From: Halapricum desulfuricans
GTDB lineage: Archaea > Halobacteriota > Halobacteria > Halobacteriales > Haloarculaceae
Length of the DNA: 64,000 nt
Reading direction: 5' to 3'
Assembly: GCF_017094505.1 (NCBI RefSeq)
Contig: NZ_CP064787.1
Location: forward strand, 992,001 to 1,056,000
Position 1 is the first letter of the stretch. Each line of letters opens with the position of its first letter. The notes under the pieces are model-generated. The model made no database searches and was not told the origin of the DNA. It saw nothing but the letters and a program-made list of their open reading frames with translations. Positions 42,804 through 51,019 of the stretch are shown here, one piece after another. Position numbers and translations under genes: made by a program.

Positions 42804-44090
42804 ATGGTAGACGGGAAAATCGGTTCGCTGACCAGACGAGCCGTTCTGGGCGCGACCGGCGCGCTGATGGCCGGCGGGACCGCCCTCGGGACGAGCCGGG
42901 TCGGGGGCGCACCGGGGGCGTTCGTGCTCGAGCAGGGCGAGGAGTGTCTCCCGATCGCGCCCCTGCGCGGCGACGAAACGGCCGAGGACCTGTACGACCG
43001 GCGAACGGCACAGACCGACTACAGCTCCGCCGGCACGACCGACCTCCAGCGTGACGATACGAGCATCCTCTTTCTGTATCGAGATCCACAGGGCGAGCAC
43101 TATCTCGTCGTCGTTCACGACAGATACGACACGGACCGTTCCGGGAGTCAGCGCGGTGGTGGTTCGGCCACATTCGAGTTCAGCGGCCCGGACTCGGGAC
43201 AGTGGGTCGTCACCGACGACCTGTACTCGGGCTCGGCGAACTACGACAGGTGGGCACTCGATCAGGACCCCCAGCGGATCGACTGGACCTGGGACGACTT
43301 CCGGACCGACGGCGGCGTGTACGGTCCGCTCGGCGACTCTTTCGAGGTGACGATCGATCCGGCGTTTAACGAGGACGCGGCGCTGTTCGACCAGCACTAC
43401 GAGGGTCGGATCACCGACTGGCAGGTGCTCTCGGGAGGTCGGTCGGACCCCGATCGGACCTCGATGTCGATGGACGAGCCGATCCGGATCCGCGCGGGTC
43501 GCTGCGAGGACGAGCCACGGTCGGGTCGACTCGACGTTAGGGTCCCGCAGCGCCGCGTTAACCCCCGCAGTCGCGGGCTACTTCCTGTCGACCTCTACTC
43601 GACCGACACGCATCCGGTCGGGGATGTCGACCCCGGGACCATCCGCACGCGGTCTAACGGCGTTCGGCCCGTCAAGATACGCCGCCGGTCGGACAGGGAC
43701 GGAACCGTCCGGCTGTTCTTCCGGACGTCTGACGTAGATCTCACGGGCGAGGAAACGGCGACGATCCGGCTCGAAGCCGAGACCGCCAGCGGCGCCCGCG
43801 GGACCGGATCGGCGACCGTCCGACTGGTTCCTCGGCCGCGACGGGACGAATCCGACGGGAATCGTCCGGGCCGTCGCGAGGACGATACCGATGGCGCGAA
43901 GGGGGGCGATGACAAACAGCGAGGGCCACCGGGCCACGCGAGTTCGAACGGTCGAAACGGTAATGATACCGATGACGCGAAGGGGGGTGATGACGAACAG
44001 CGAGGGCCACCGGGCCACGCGAGTTCGAACGGTCGAGACGGTGACGACGGGCGCGGAGGCCAACCGGGATCGGGTCGACGGAGTTCCTGA
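42804..44090 (+). CDS. Tat-exported protein with tandem-repeat tail
   Basis: A 428-residue secreted protein. The start IGSLTRRAVLGATGALMAGG is a twin-Arg signal with an Ala/Gly-rich hydrophobic region, probably without lipobox. The body has EHYLVVVHDRYDTDRSG, WDDFRTDGGVYGPLGDSFEV and a beta-sandwich-like domain GLLPVDLYSTDTHPVGDVDP, common in haloarchaeal secreted proteins. The C-terminus is a low-complexity tail made of two copies of a 27-residue unit ending RGPPGHASSNGR. No catalytic motif is seen. It is divergent from the phosphodiesterase-like gene; the ATG at 42804 gives the correct signal. Confidence 0.8.
   Translation: MVDGKIGSLTRRAVLGATGALMAGGTALGTSRVGGAPGAFVLEQGEECLPIAPLRGDETAEDLYDRRTAQTDYSSAGTTDLQRDDTSILFLYRDPQGEHYLVVVHDRYDTDRSGSQRGGGSATFEFSGPDSGQWVVTDDLYSGSANYDRWALDQDPQRIDWTWDDFRTDGGVYGPLGDSFEVTIDPAFNEDAALFDQHYEGRITDWQVLSGGRSDPDRTSMSMDEPIRIRAGRCEDEPRSGRLDVRVPQRRVNPRSRGLLPVDLYSTDTHPVGDVDPGTIRTRSNGVRPVKIRRRSDRDGTVRLFFRTSDVDLTGEETATIRLEAETASGARGTGSATVRLVPRPRRDESDGNRPGRREDDTDGAKGGDDKQRGPPGHASSNGRNGNDTDDAKGGDDEQRGPPGHASSNGRDGDDGRGGQPGSGRRSS
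43884..44045. repeat. Two 81-bp tandem repeats in the secreted protein gene
   Basis: Units at 43884-43964 and 43965-44045 share long identical stretches, for example the 20-mer CGAGGGCCACCGGGCCACGC in each. The 27-residue period stays in frame. The two copies differ at only a few positions, so the duplication looks recent. Confidence 0.85.
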
Positions 44091-44269
44091 TGGTGGCCGC
44101 TGTAACTGCCTGCATAGACGACAGCCACGACACTGTCCACAGGGTTGCGAACCCGGGCCGGGCCGTCGGCTGTACCCGCATGAGCGGTGTCGTTACCCCT
44201 GGATGGCGACCGTTCGCACGGAGTGACAGCCAGCACCATCAAACACAGCCGATACCGCGGTACTAGACC

Positions 44270-45304
44270 ATGGAAATCAAACGAGTCACGCTGGACGAGT
44301 GGGGACAGCTGCTCCCGGCGTCCGGGTTCGAGGTGTTTCACACCCCGGAAGCGCTGTCGGTCCTCGATGCTCACACGAGCGGGGACTTGCAGTTGCTCGG
44401 TGGCTTCAAAGGGAAGTCCCCGGTCGCCCTGCTGCCGGCGTTCGTCCGCGAACTGTCGGTCGGTCGGGCGGTCTTCTCCCCGCCGCCGGGGATGGGCGTG
44501 CCGCGTCTCGGGCCGATCGTCATGCCCAACAGCCCCAAGCGGAGCAAGCAGGAATCGGTCACACGCGCGTTCGTCGAGGGCGTGATCGAGGAGCTCGACG
44601 CGAACGATCCGCTGTCGCTGCTCAGAATGCAGTGCAGTCCGTCGTTCACCGATCCCCGTCCGTTCAACTGGGAGGGGTTCAACGTGGAGCCGGCGTTCAC
44701 GTACCTCGTCGACGTCGACAAGCCTGATATCGAGACGGTCCTCGAGCCGTTCAGCCGGAGCCGCCGCCGGGAGTTTCGACGGGCGACCGAGACGGAACTC
44801 TCGGTGACGCGAGAGGGCATGGCGGCCGCCGAGCGGATCGTAAATCACGTCGGGGATCGGTACGACGAGCGCGACGACATTGGACGGGTCCCGTGGCCGT
44901 ACGTCCGAGACCTGCTCGAGGCACTCCCGGATCGTTCGAGAGTCTACGTCGCCCGAGATCCTACCGGAGAGTACCTCAGCGGCATTATCACTCTCATCTC
45001 GGACGAGATGGTGTACTTCTGGCAGGGGGGCGTCAGCGAAAGCTACGAGGCGACTGACGACGGTGACGGCGGCACCGTCAGCGTGAACTCGCTGGTACAC
45101 CGGACGATCATCGAGGACGCTCTGACGGACCCGGAGTTCTCGGACGTCGGCTACTACGACCTGGTCGGTGCGAACACCCGCCGACTGTGCGCGTACAAAT
45201 CGAAGTTCGGCGGGCAGTTATCCCCGTACTACGTCGTCGAATCGTCGGGCATGAGTACGACACTCGCGAAAGCTGGCTACCGGTTTCTGACCCGCCACCG
45301 GTAG
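44270..45304 (+). CDS. FemAB/GNAT-like transferase (2)
   Basis: A 344-residue paralogue of the protein at 40038-41048. Shared blocks are VFSPPPGMGVPRLGPIVMPN (compare VFSPPPGLRIVYLGPGLLNM), SRSRRREFRRATETELSVT, YFWQGGVSESYEATDDG and YDLVGANTRRLCAYKSKFGG (about residues 292-311). The fold is double GNAT as in FemAB. The probable role is transfer of an acyl or aminoacyl group to an amino group on the glycan precursor. It is convergent with barrel paralogue B (80 nt apart), with a GC-rich hairpin between them. The start at 44270 follows a weak leader. Confidence 0.85.
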   Translation: MEIKRVTLDEWGQLLPASGFEVFHTPEALSVLDAHTSGDLQLLGGFKGKSPVALLPAFVRELSVGRAVFSPPPGMGVPRLGPIVMPNSPKRSKQESVTRAFVEGVIEELDANDPLSLLRMQCSPSFTDPRPFNWEGFNVEPAFTYLVDVDKPDIETVLEPFSRSRRREFRRATETELSVTREGMAAAERIVNHVGDRYDERDDIGRVPWPYVRDLLEALPDRSRVYVARDPTGEYLSGIITLISDEMVYFWQGGVSESYEATDDGDGGTVSVNSLVHRTIIEDALTDPEFSDVGYYDLVGANTRRLCAYKSKFGGQLSPYYVVESSGMSTTLAKAGYRFLTRHR

Positions 45305-45353
45305 GTATCGGCACGAACGTGACAATCCGTACCGGGAAGCTGATATCCGTCAT

Positions 45354-45379
45354 CCGGCCGGCCGGGAACCTCCGGCCGG
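45354..45379. terminator. GC-rich hairpin between convergent genes
   Basis: CCGGCCGGCCGG (45354-45365) and CCGGCCGG (45372-45379) can pair. The position between convergent genes would suit a bidirectional end structure, but no T tract is present. Confidence 0.35.
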
Positions 45380-45384
45380 GTGCG

Positions 45385-46665
45385 CTACTCTCCGGGCAGA
45401 CGGGACGCGAGCGGCAACTGCCGGCGTCGCCGTAACGGCTCCTGGCTGCTGACGCGGAGGTGTTCGGCGAGCGCGTAGGCCATCCAGGCCTGACACCACC
45501 GCATGAGCGTGATCCGCTGCGTGTAGAAGCGATGCTTCCGGAAGTAGTACCGCCCGTCACCGACGTAGAGGTTGTCGAGGACCCACTGAATGACGGTCCG
45601 CGCCCTGTCGAACTCCCCGGCGTAGGTGAACACGAGGATCCCCTGGGCGGCCGCGTGAATGTCCCGCGGGTACGCCGTGACCTCGTCGAAGCGCGGCGCG
45701 CCGTCTCCCTCGAACAGTGACCGATAGAACGACTGCCCCCGATCGAGCGTGTCCGTGTATCGGGAGTCGTCGGCGACCCCCGCGTATCGCTGGAAGGACT
45801 CGATGACGAACCCGTTGTGATGGGAGTCCATCGAGAGATGAGACGCGTCGGGCGGGTCGCGATAGTACCATCCGCCGCTATCGGTCTGCAGTCCGGCGAT
45901 GTGATCCAGCAGGGCCGTCGCCCGATCGAGGTGTGCCTCGTCGCCGACGGCCACGTAGAGGTCCAGAAATAGGCGGGCACCGAGCGCGCCGGCGTTGATC
46001 GTGTAGTGATCGCCGTGGTTCAGGTGGTAATCGATTACCGCGCCGTCTTCGACCTCGCGGTAGTCGAGGTCCTCGACGACGAACTCGGCGGCACTGCGAG
46101 CCGTCTGTAGATAGCGGTCCCCGAGGTCCGCGTTCGAGAGCAGTGCCCGAACGGCGTAGGACGTCGACACCACGTCCGGATCGGTCGGGACTCCGATTCG
46201 TCCGTTGAGATGCTGTATTCGGTGCTGGTGTCCGCCGCAGAACCCGCTGTACCCGGGACACTGGTTGTCGAGCAGCCAGTCCAGCAGACGGATCGTTTCC
46301 GCTCGCACGTCGACATCTGTGTGCTCACCTGCCCCGTCGGTGAGCTGGTAGCACGTTCGGTTAGCCATCGCGAACAGGGCCGTTCCCTTGAAGTTGCGGC
46401 GCTGTTCGACCAGAAACAGCGGCCTGAGGTTGATCGGCGGTCGCTTGACGGCCTCCTGAAACGCGACGTTCAGCCACTTGCTCTCGAGAGGCAGTGCCTG
46501 CAGGAGTCGACTACTCATCCCGTCCCCGTAGTCCCAGCCCGTGTAGTCGTGGCGGCGACTGTACGCCAGTGTCTTCCGGAGCAGTGAAACCACTTCCCGG
46601 TCCGTGAGATGGGCTCCTGCGGCCGGTGCGTCGATCGAGGCGACGCGAGCGCGCTGGTCGGTCAT
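45385..46665 (-). CDS. Uncharacterised alpha/alpha-barrel-like protein, paralogue B
   Basis: A 426-residue soluble paralogue of the proteins at 37078 and 49716. Conserved blocks: DYTGWDYGDGMSSRLLQALP, INLRPLFLVEQRRNFKGTAL, CPGYSGFCGGHQHRIQHLN, INAGALGARLFLDLYVAV, DPPDASHLSMDSHHNGFVIE, YPRDIHAAAQGILVFTYAG and LYVGDGRYYFRKHRFYTQRI. It is closer to paralogue C than to A in these blocks. A C-terminal Arg-rich tail (EPLRRRRQLPLASRLPGE) is unique. The ATG at 46665 is preferred; the frame upstream is not protein-like. Function unknown, with the same barrel inference. Confidence 0.8.
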   Translation of the reverse strand: MTDQRARVASIDAPAAGAHLTDREVVSLLRKTLAYSRRHDYTGWDYGDGMSSRLLQALPLESKWLNVAFQEAVKRPPINLRPLFLVEQRRNFKGTALFAMANRTCYQLTDGAGEHTDVDVRAETIRLLDWLLDNQCPGYSGFCGGHQHRIQHLNGRIGVPTDPDVVSTSYAVRALLSNADLGDRYLQTARSAAEFVVEDLDYREVEDGAVIDYHLNHGDHYTINAGALGARLFLDLYVAVGDEAHLDRATALLDHIAGLQTDSGGWYYRDPPDASHLSMDSHHNGFVIESFQRYAGVADDSRYTDTLDRGQSFYRSLFEGDGAPRFDEVTAYPRDIHAAAQGILVFTYAGEFDRARTVIQWVLDNLYVGDGRYYFRKHRFYTQRITLMRWCQAWMAYALAEHLRVSSQEPLRRRRQLPLASRLPGE

Positions 46666-46818
46666 CTGTGTGGGCGCCCCACGAGACGGACTGCGCGCGC
46701 GAGAACGACAGTGTGAGCCATACAACAGACGTCTCGGCCTGGCCCGAATTGGTAATGTTCGTCTTACTAGCGAAAGGTGCTCCGAGCAGGGTTGGTGTAC
46801 TAAAAGCGTTGGGGACCC

Positions 46819-46830
46819 AACCAATTGGTT
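46819..46830. promoter_or_regulatory. Perfect 12-bp palindrome, candidate operator
   Basis: AACCAATTGGTT is fully self-complementary and lies in the divergent control region, about 155 nt upstream of the paralogue B start. No binding protein is known. Confidence 0.4.
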
Positions 46831-46982
46831 CTCGGTAGTATGCCAGAAACGTACTCCTATGAGCGTCGGGATACAGCCGCTCGGTGGTAGTGGGTTGCCT
46901 AGAGGTGGCGGAAGGCGGACTAACACTCCCATACTGGGGCATCGATGCAGGGGAACAGCTAACACGGGAGAGACACAATCGC

Positions 46983-47066
46983 ATGACTGCGAAGCGGACC
47001 CGCACAACGATCGGCGAATCGAGTCTGAACGGTGTACACGTGAGCAAAACGGCGCTACGGAGGTGA
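46983..47066 (+). CDS. Possible 27-residue leader peptide gene
   Basis: Reads MTAKRTRTTIGESSLNGVHV then SKTALRR, a basic peptide. Its TGA is part of GGAGGTGA, the Shine-Dalgarno of the DUF7344 gene 4 nt downstream, so termination here would favour re-initiation. The basic composition is unlike typical haloarchaeal proteins, so it may be a chance frame. Confidence 0.3.
   Translation: MTAKRTRTTIGESSLNGVHVSKTALRR
47059..47066 (+). promoter_or_regulatory. Shine-Dalgarno deciding the DUF7344 start
   Basis: GGAGGTGA is 4 nt before the ATG at 47071. Such a strong site implies a leadered mRNA, unlike several leaderless neighbours. Confidence 0.55.
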
Positions 47067-47070
47067 TTCG

Positions 47071-47706
47071 ATGAGTAGTATTGGTCAGGCTACTGAAGAG
47101 GCGCTGGAAGACGCGACATCAAGTGTCGCCCCCGAAGCGGAAGAGATCGAAGACGAAACGGCACTCGAGGACCCGGCCGAGCCAGCGCCTGATCTCTCGA
47201 TTGACGTCATCTTCGAGGTGCTCAAAAACGAGCGCAGACGGCGGGTGATCGAGTACCTGCAAGCCAACGACGGTCCCGCGGAACTCGGGACCGTCGCCGA
47301 ACACATCGCGGCGCTGGAAAACGACAAGGAGGAGTCGGCGATCTCCTACGACGAGCGCAAGCGCGTCTACGTCGGCCTGTATCAGTGCCATCTCCCGAAG
47401 ATGGACGACATGGGAGTCATCGACTTCAATCGGGCGCGCGGCCGGATGGAACTGACCGATCAGGCCCAGCAGCTCGATCCCTACCTGCAGGGGCCCGTGT
47501 CACGCCGCCCGTGGTATCACTACTACGGGACGATCGTGCTCGGCGGTCTGGGGATGTACGCCGCGGTGCTCGCGCAGATCGCCCCGTCGATACTGTCACT
47601 ACAGGTTGTGCTCGGCGGCGTGCTCGCCGCGATGGCCGTGTGTACGGTCTTTCACTCGCTCGACGAAATGTCACAGACGGCCCCGGATCTGTCGCTGCGG
47701 TCGTGA
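47071..47706 (+). CDS. DUF7344 regulator with C-terminal TM helices
   Basis: A 211-residue protein. An acidic N-terminal extension (about 40 residues) precedes the winged helix LSIDVIFEVLKNERRRRVIE, a linker LENDKEESAISYDERKRVYV, GLYQCHLPKMDDMGVIDFN and the wing ARGRMELTDQAQQLDPYL. Two TM helices follow (about residues 150-168 and 173-192). The architecture matches 26306-26845, so it is a membrane-anchored regulator. It has a strong Shine-Dalgarno and a possible upstream leader peptide. It is divergent from barrel paralogue B and so may control the glycan genes; this is inference. Confidence 0.85.
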   Translation: MSSIGQATEEALEDATSSVAPEAEEIEDETALEDPAEPAPDLSIDVIFEVLKNERRRRVIEYLQANDGPAELGTVAEHIAALENDKEESAISYDERKRVYVGLYQCHLPKMDDMGVIDFNRARGRMELTDQAQQLDPYLQGPVSRRPWYHYYGTIVLGGLGMYAAVLAQIAPSILSLQVVLGGVLAAMAVCTVFHSLDEMSQTAPDLSLRS

Positions 47707-47816
47707 TAGGGCGGTGTGTGCCAGTCCCGGGCCGCCTTCCGTGAGGCAGTCGGCGATCTGGCTGAAGGCGCCGGTCAACTCGCCGGTCGGCCCGGAAAGG
47801 CGGTCGGTAGTCGACG

Positions 47817-49604
47817 TCACCCCTGGTGTTGATCGAAGTGTCGCTGGAGCCAGATCTCGAGCGTCGTGAGCGCGCTGATCACGTCCATGTCGGCTCCGTC
47901 GCCCAGCTGTTCCCGGTAAGAGGCGACCGCCTCACCGTCGATAAAGGGTCGTTCACCGACGGCGTCGAGGAGGTCGTCGATCTTCGTCCGGAACGCCTCG
48001 TGGGTGTTGTACCACGTCTCGGTCCTGCTGGTTGCGCTTCCGTAGGTCGGCCTGGACAGCAGCTGTGCGATGGCGGTCGCGGTGTAGAATCCAATCACGT
48101 GGAGGGGGTACGGCATAGAGGGCTTCAGCCGCGACCGCTCGTAGGGGATCTCCGCGAGATCGGCGTTGAGCGTGCGAATCAGCTGGAGCTTCGGCTCGAC
48201 GAGACCGTAAATGAGTTCCCCGTCCGAGAACGGGAGCGCCCTCATACGCCAGGAGACGGGGAGTTTCGCGGCTTTCGACAGGAACTCCCCGTCGGCGTAG
48301 GGGACGCGCGTTCCGACCTGATTGCGCGCGACGGGATTGCTCGCGTGCGCGAGACGCGGGAAGTAGTTCTGGTAGTGGGCGTCGACGATTCCCTCGGTGA
48401 GTGTCGGCTCGTCGATCCGGCGCGCCTCCTTGCGGAACGAGCCCAACGGGTCCACCGGCACGGCCAGCAGGTCTTCGACCGCTTCGGCCGTCAGGGTCGC
48501 CTCGCTCGCGTACATCGACTCGACGAGCGACGACGGTTCGGTCAGGTGGTGCCGACAGAGATGGTGGCCGGCGAACGACCCCGCGATGCCCTCTAGCATG
48601 ACGTCCGGGTCGCGGTCGTCGATGTTGAACGTGGCGGTGAGATTGAGCAGCGTGTTCCACTTCAACATGCCGTCGGTGACGGAGACTGCCTTCTCCAGTA
48701 CCGGGGTGAACTGCTCGACCGTCAGCGGAACCGTCTCGTTGTCGAGGCCGAGTACCTCGGCCGTCTCCGCGGCCAGCCTGAGGTTGACCCCGCCGCCGGG
48801 GTTCGCGTCGTAGGTGTACGTCACCAGCGACTCGAAGTCCCCGTCGTCGGCGCGAGCGAGTTCGTTCGCCGTCGCTCGGCTGTCGAGGCCGCCCGACAGC
48901 CACAGCCCGACGTCACCTGTCATCGTGTTGGCCGTCCGCTCGGCCGAGCGCTGGTAGGCGTTCGTCCATTCGTGGCGATACTCGTCGGTCGGCTGGGCCG
49001 GCCTGTAGTCGGGCTTCCAGTATCGTCGCTCGTCGATCTCTCCCGCTCGATACTCGATGACCGTCGCGGGATGGACTGCGTCGACTCCCTCCAGAAGCGT
49101 CGTGTCACTCCACATGTGTCCCATGAGCAGGAGGTCGCTGACGCCCTGGGTATCGATCGCCGCCCCGTCGAGATAGTCCAGAAACGGTGCCAGCCTGGAC
49201 GCGAAGGCGAAGCCTCGCTCGCTGGTGTAGAGGGGGATCCGACTGCCGATCCTGTCGGTCGCGAGAATCACCCTGTCGTCGGCGGCGTCCACACAGGCGA
49301 TCGTGAACGGCCCGTCGAGCGCTCGAAGCGTCGCCTCCGGGGAGCGAAGGAGTCGCTCGAAGATCTCCCGGTCGTCCCAGCCCAGCGCGTCGCGGTTCGA
49401 GACCGCGCCGTCGATCGCGCCCGCGGCCTGCCCGTCGCCCCAGAACGTGTATCCCTTGGGGTCTTTCTCGCCGTGGTGCTTGAGCGCGAGGCCGTGTTCA
49501 CCGGCCTCGAAGCGCTCTGTCTCGTACCACGGCTCCTGTGGCAGTGTCTCGACCATCCCTTCTAGCTGTGCCCGATCGACGGTGCCGCCGACGATTCCGG
49601 TCAT
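47817..49604 (-). CDS. Asparagine-synthetase-like protein lacking the glutaminase Cys
   Basis: A 595-residue protein with an N-terminal class II glutamine amidotransferase-like domain and a C-terminal AsnB-type ATP-dependent synthetase domain. The latter is intact at the PPi loop LWLSGGLDSRATANELARAD (about residues 234-253). The first domain begins MTGIVGG where active enzymes begin MCGI, so the N-terminal nucleophile Cys is Thr. The NGE motif region reads AIDGAVSNRDAL, with Asp for Asn. It is probably ammonia-dependent, or transfers another amine. In O-antigen clusters AsnB relatives amidate uronic acids. Divergent from barrel paralogue C. Confidence 0.85.
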   Translation of the reverse strand: MTGIVGGTVDRAQLEGMVETLPQEPWYETERFEAGEHGLALKHHGEKDPKGYTFWGDGQAAGAIDGAVSNRDALGWDDREIFERLLRSPEATLRALDGPFTIACVDAADDRVILATDRIGSRIPLYTSERGFAFASRLAPFLDYLDGAAIDTQGVSDLLLMGHMWSDTTLLEGVDAVHPATVIEYRAGEIDERRYWKPDYRPAQPTDEYRHEWTNAYQRSAERTANTMTGDVGLWLSGGLDSRATANELARADDGDFESLVTYTYDANPGGGVNLRLAAETAEVLGLDNETVPLTVEQFTPVLEKAVSVTDGMLKWNTLLNLTATFNIDDRDPDVMLEGIAGSFAGHHLCRHHLTEPSSLVESMYASEATLTAEAVEDLLAVPVDPLGSFRKEARRIDEPTLTEGIVDAHYQNYFPRLAHASNPVARNQVGTRVPYADGEFLSKAAKLPVSWRMRALPFSDGELIYGLVEPKLQLIRTLNADLAEIPYERSRLKPSMPYPLHVIGFYTATAIAQLLSRPTYGSATSRTETWYNTHEAFRTKIDDLLDAVGERPFIDGEAVASYREQLGDGADMDVISALTTLEIWLQRHFDQHQG

Positions 49605-49715
49605 TGGGGATACAATACCCGGTCCGGTCAATCAGTATACGCCCGCTACCTGTCGAGACAGGGGCCTATAACGAAGTGTCCGCCGGCGTCACTCCCGGTC
49701 GGTAGATCGATTCTT

Positions 49716-50930
49716 ATGGTTGCCGACCACCGGTCGCCCGCCGGGCGACAGCGCGCGAGTCCCCCGACGGACAGCGCCGCGGCCGCCGGGCTCGCGGCAC
49801 TTGCGTACGCCGCCCGGCGGGAGTACACCGGCTGGGACTACGCCGACGGCATGAGCAGTCGCCTCCGGCGGGCGCTCCCGTTCGACAACCGGTGGGTGAA
49901 CCTCGCCGTCCAGGAGACGATCAAGCGCAGCCCCGTCAACGTTCGCCCGCTGTTTCTGGTCGAACAGCGCCGCAACTTCAAGGGAACGGCCCTGTTCGCG
50001 CTGGCCCACCGGGAGTTCGACCGCGCGTCGCTCAAGACCGACTTCGAGCACGCGCGCGAGGCGACGCGACTGGCCGACTGGCTTCTCGACAACCAGTGTC
50101 CCGGCTACAGCGGATTCTGCGGTGGCCATCGCCACGAGAACCAGCATCTCGACCACCGGACGTTGCCGACCGAGCCCGACGTCGTGTCGACCGCCTACGG
50201 CGTCAGGGCACTGCTCGCGGCGGCCGAGTACGATCCGGAATACGCGGCCGTCGCACGCACGGCCGAGGCGTTCTTGCTCGAGGACATGCGCTACCGCGAG
50301 GTCGAGGGCGGCGCGAAGATAGACTACTACCCGAAAGACACGGCCGACCACTACACGCTCAACGCCGGCGCGCTCGCCGCCCGGACGCTCGTGGACCTCT
50401 ACGCGCACGTCGGCGACGATCCGCTCCGCGAGCGGGCACGGAAACTCCTCGATTACGTCGTCGCGCGCCAGACCGACCGCGGCGGGTGGTACTACCGCGA
50501 TCCGCCCGACGCGTCCCACCTCTCGATGGACACCCATCACAACGGGTTCGTCATCGAGTGTCTCCAGCGGTACCGCGAGGTCACGGGCTCGCGGCGATAC
50601 GACGAGGCGCTCGGTCGCGCGCTCGAGTTCTTTCAGGACGCGCTGTTCGAGGCGGACGGCGCGCCGCGCTTCGACGAGTCTACGGCGTACCCGCGGGACG
50701 TCCACGCGGCCGCCCAGGGGATCCTCGTGTTCACATACGCCGGTGACCTGCAGTTCGCACGCCGGATCGTCGACTGGACGCTTGAGCACCTCTATGCCGG
50801 GGACGGACGGTTCTACGTCCAGAAACGCCGCTTCTACACGAAGCGGATCACTCTGATGCGGTGGTGTCAGGCCTGGATGGCCTACGCGCTCGCGGTATAC
50901 TGTCGGTCGGCGGAAGCCGGTAGCGAGTGA
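49716..50930 (+). CDS. Uncharacterised alpha/alpha-barrel-like protein, paralogue C
   Basis: A 404-residue soluble protein close to paralogue B. Shared blocks: EYTGWDYADGMSSRLRRALP (about residues 32-51), VNVRPLFLVEQRRNFKGTAL, CPGYSGFCGGHRHENQHLD, LNAGALAARTLVDLYAHVGD, DPPDASHLSMDTHHNGFVIE, YPRDVHAAAQGILVFTYAGD, LYAGDGRFYVQKRRFYTKRI then TLMRWCQAWMAYALAV. Regular Gly-Trp-(Y/M)-Y and (F/Y)E-like helix ends suggest an alpha/alpha toroid. The gene is divergent from the AsnB-like gene with 111 nt between. Start at 49716 is the first ATG. Function unknown. Confidence 0.8.
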   Translation: MVADHRSPAGRQRASPPTDSAAAAGLAALAYAARREYTGWDYADGMSSRLRRALPFDNRWVNLAVQETIKRSPVNVRPLFLVEQRRNFKGTALFALAHREFDRASLKTDFEHAREATRLADWLLDNQCPGYSGFCGGHRHENQHLDHRTLPTEPDVVSTAYGVRALLAAAEYDPEYAAVARTAEAFLLEDMRYREVEGGAKIDYYPKDTADHYTLNAGALAARTLVDLYAHVGDDPLRERARKLLDYVVARQTDRGGWYYRDPPDASHLSMDTHHNGFVIECLQRYREVTGSRRYDEALGRALEFFQDALFEADGAPRFDESTAYPRDVHAAAQGILVFTYAGDLQFARRIVDWTLEHLYAGDGRFYVQKRRFYTKRITLMRWCQAWMAYALAVYCRSAEAGSE

Positions 50931-51019
50931 GCCCCCCGACGTCGGTCGGTGGCGAGTGGCTTCCCCGACACGAGCCAGCGCTCGGGAGAGACGGGGCGGC
51001 CGAAGCGATATGATCCGCG

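Larger units (their letters stand above)
46666..47070. other. 405-nt region between paralogue B and the DUF7344 gene
   Basis: No long gene. It contains the palindrome at 46819-46830, the possible 27-codon leader gene at 46983-47066, and the Shine-Dalgarno GGAGGTGA at 47059-47066 for the DUF7344 gene. Confidence 0.55.

Noticed and set aside
47817-49604. True asparagine synthetase
   Set aside because: The Cys2 nucleophile and the NGE motif are changed, and the gene lies in a glycan cluster. An amidotransferase-like role is more likely.
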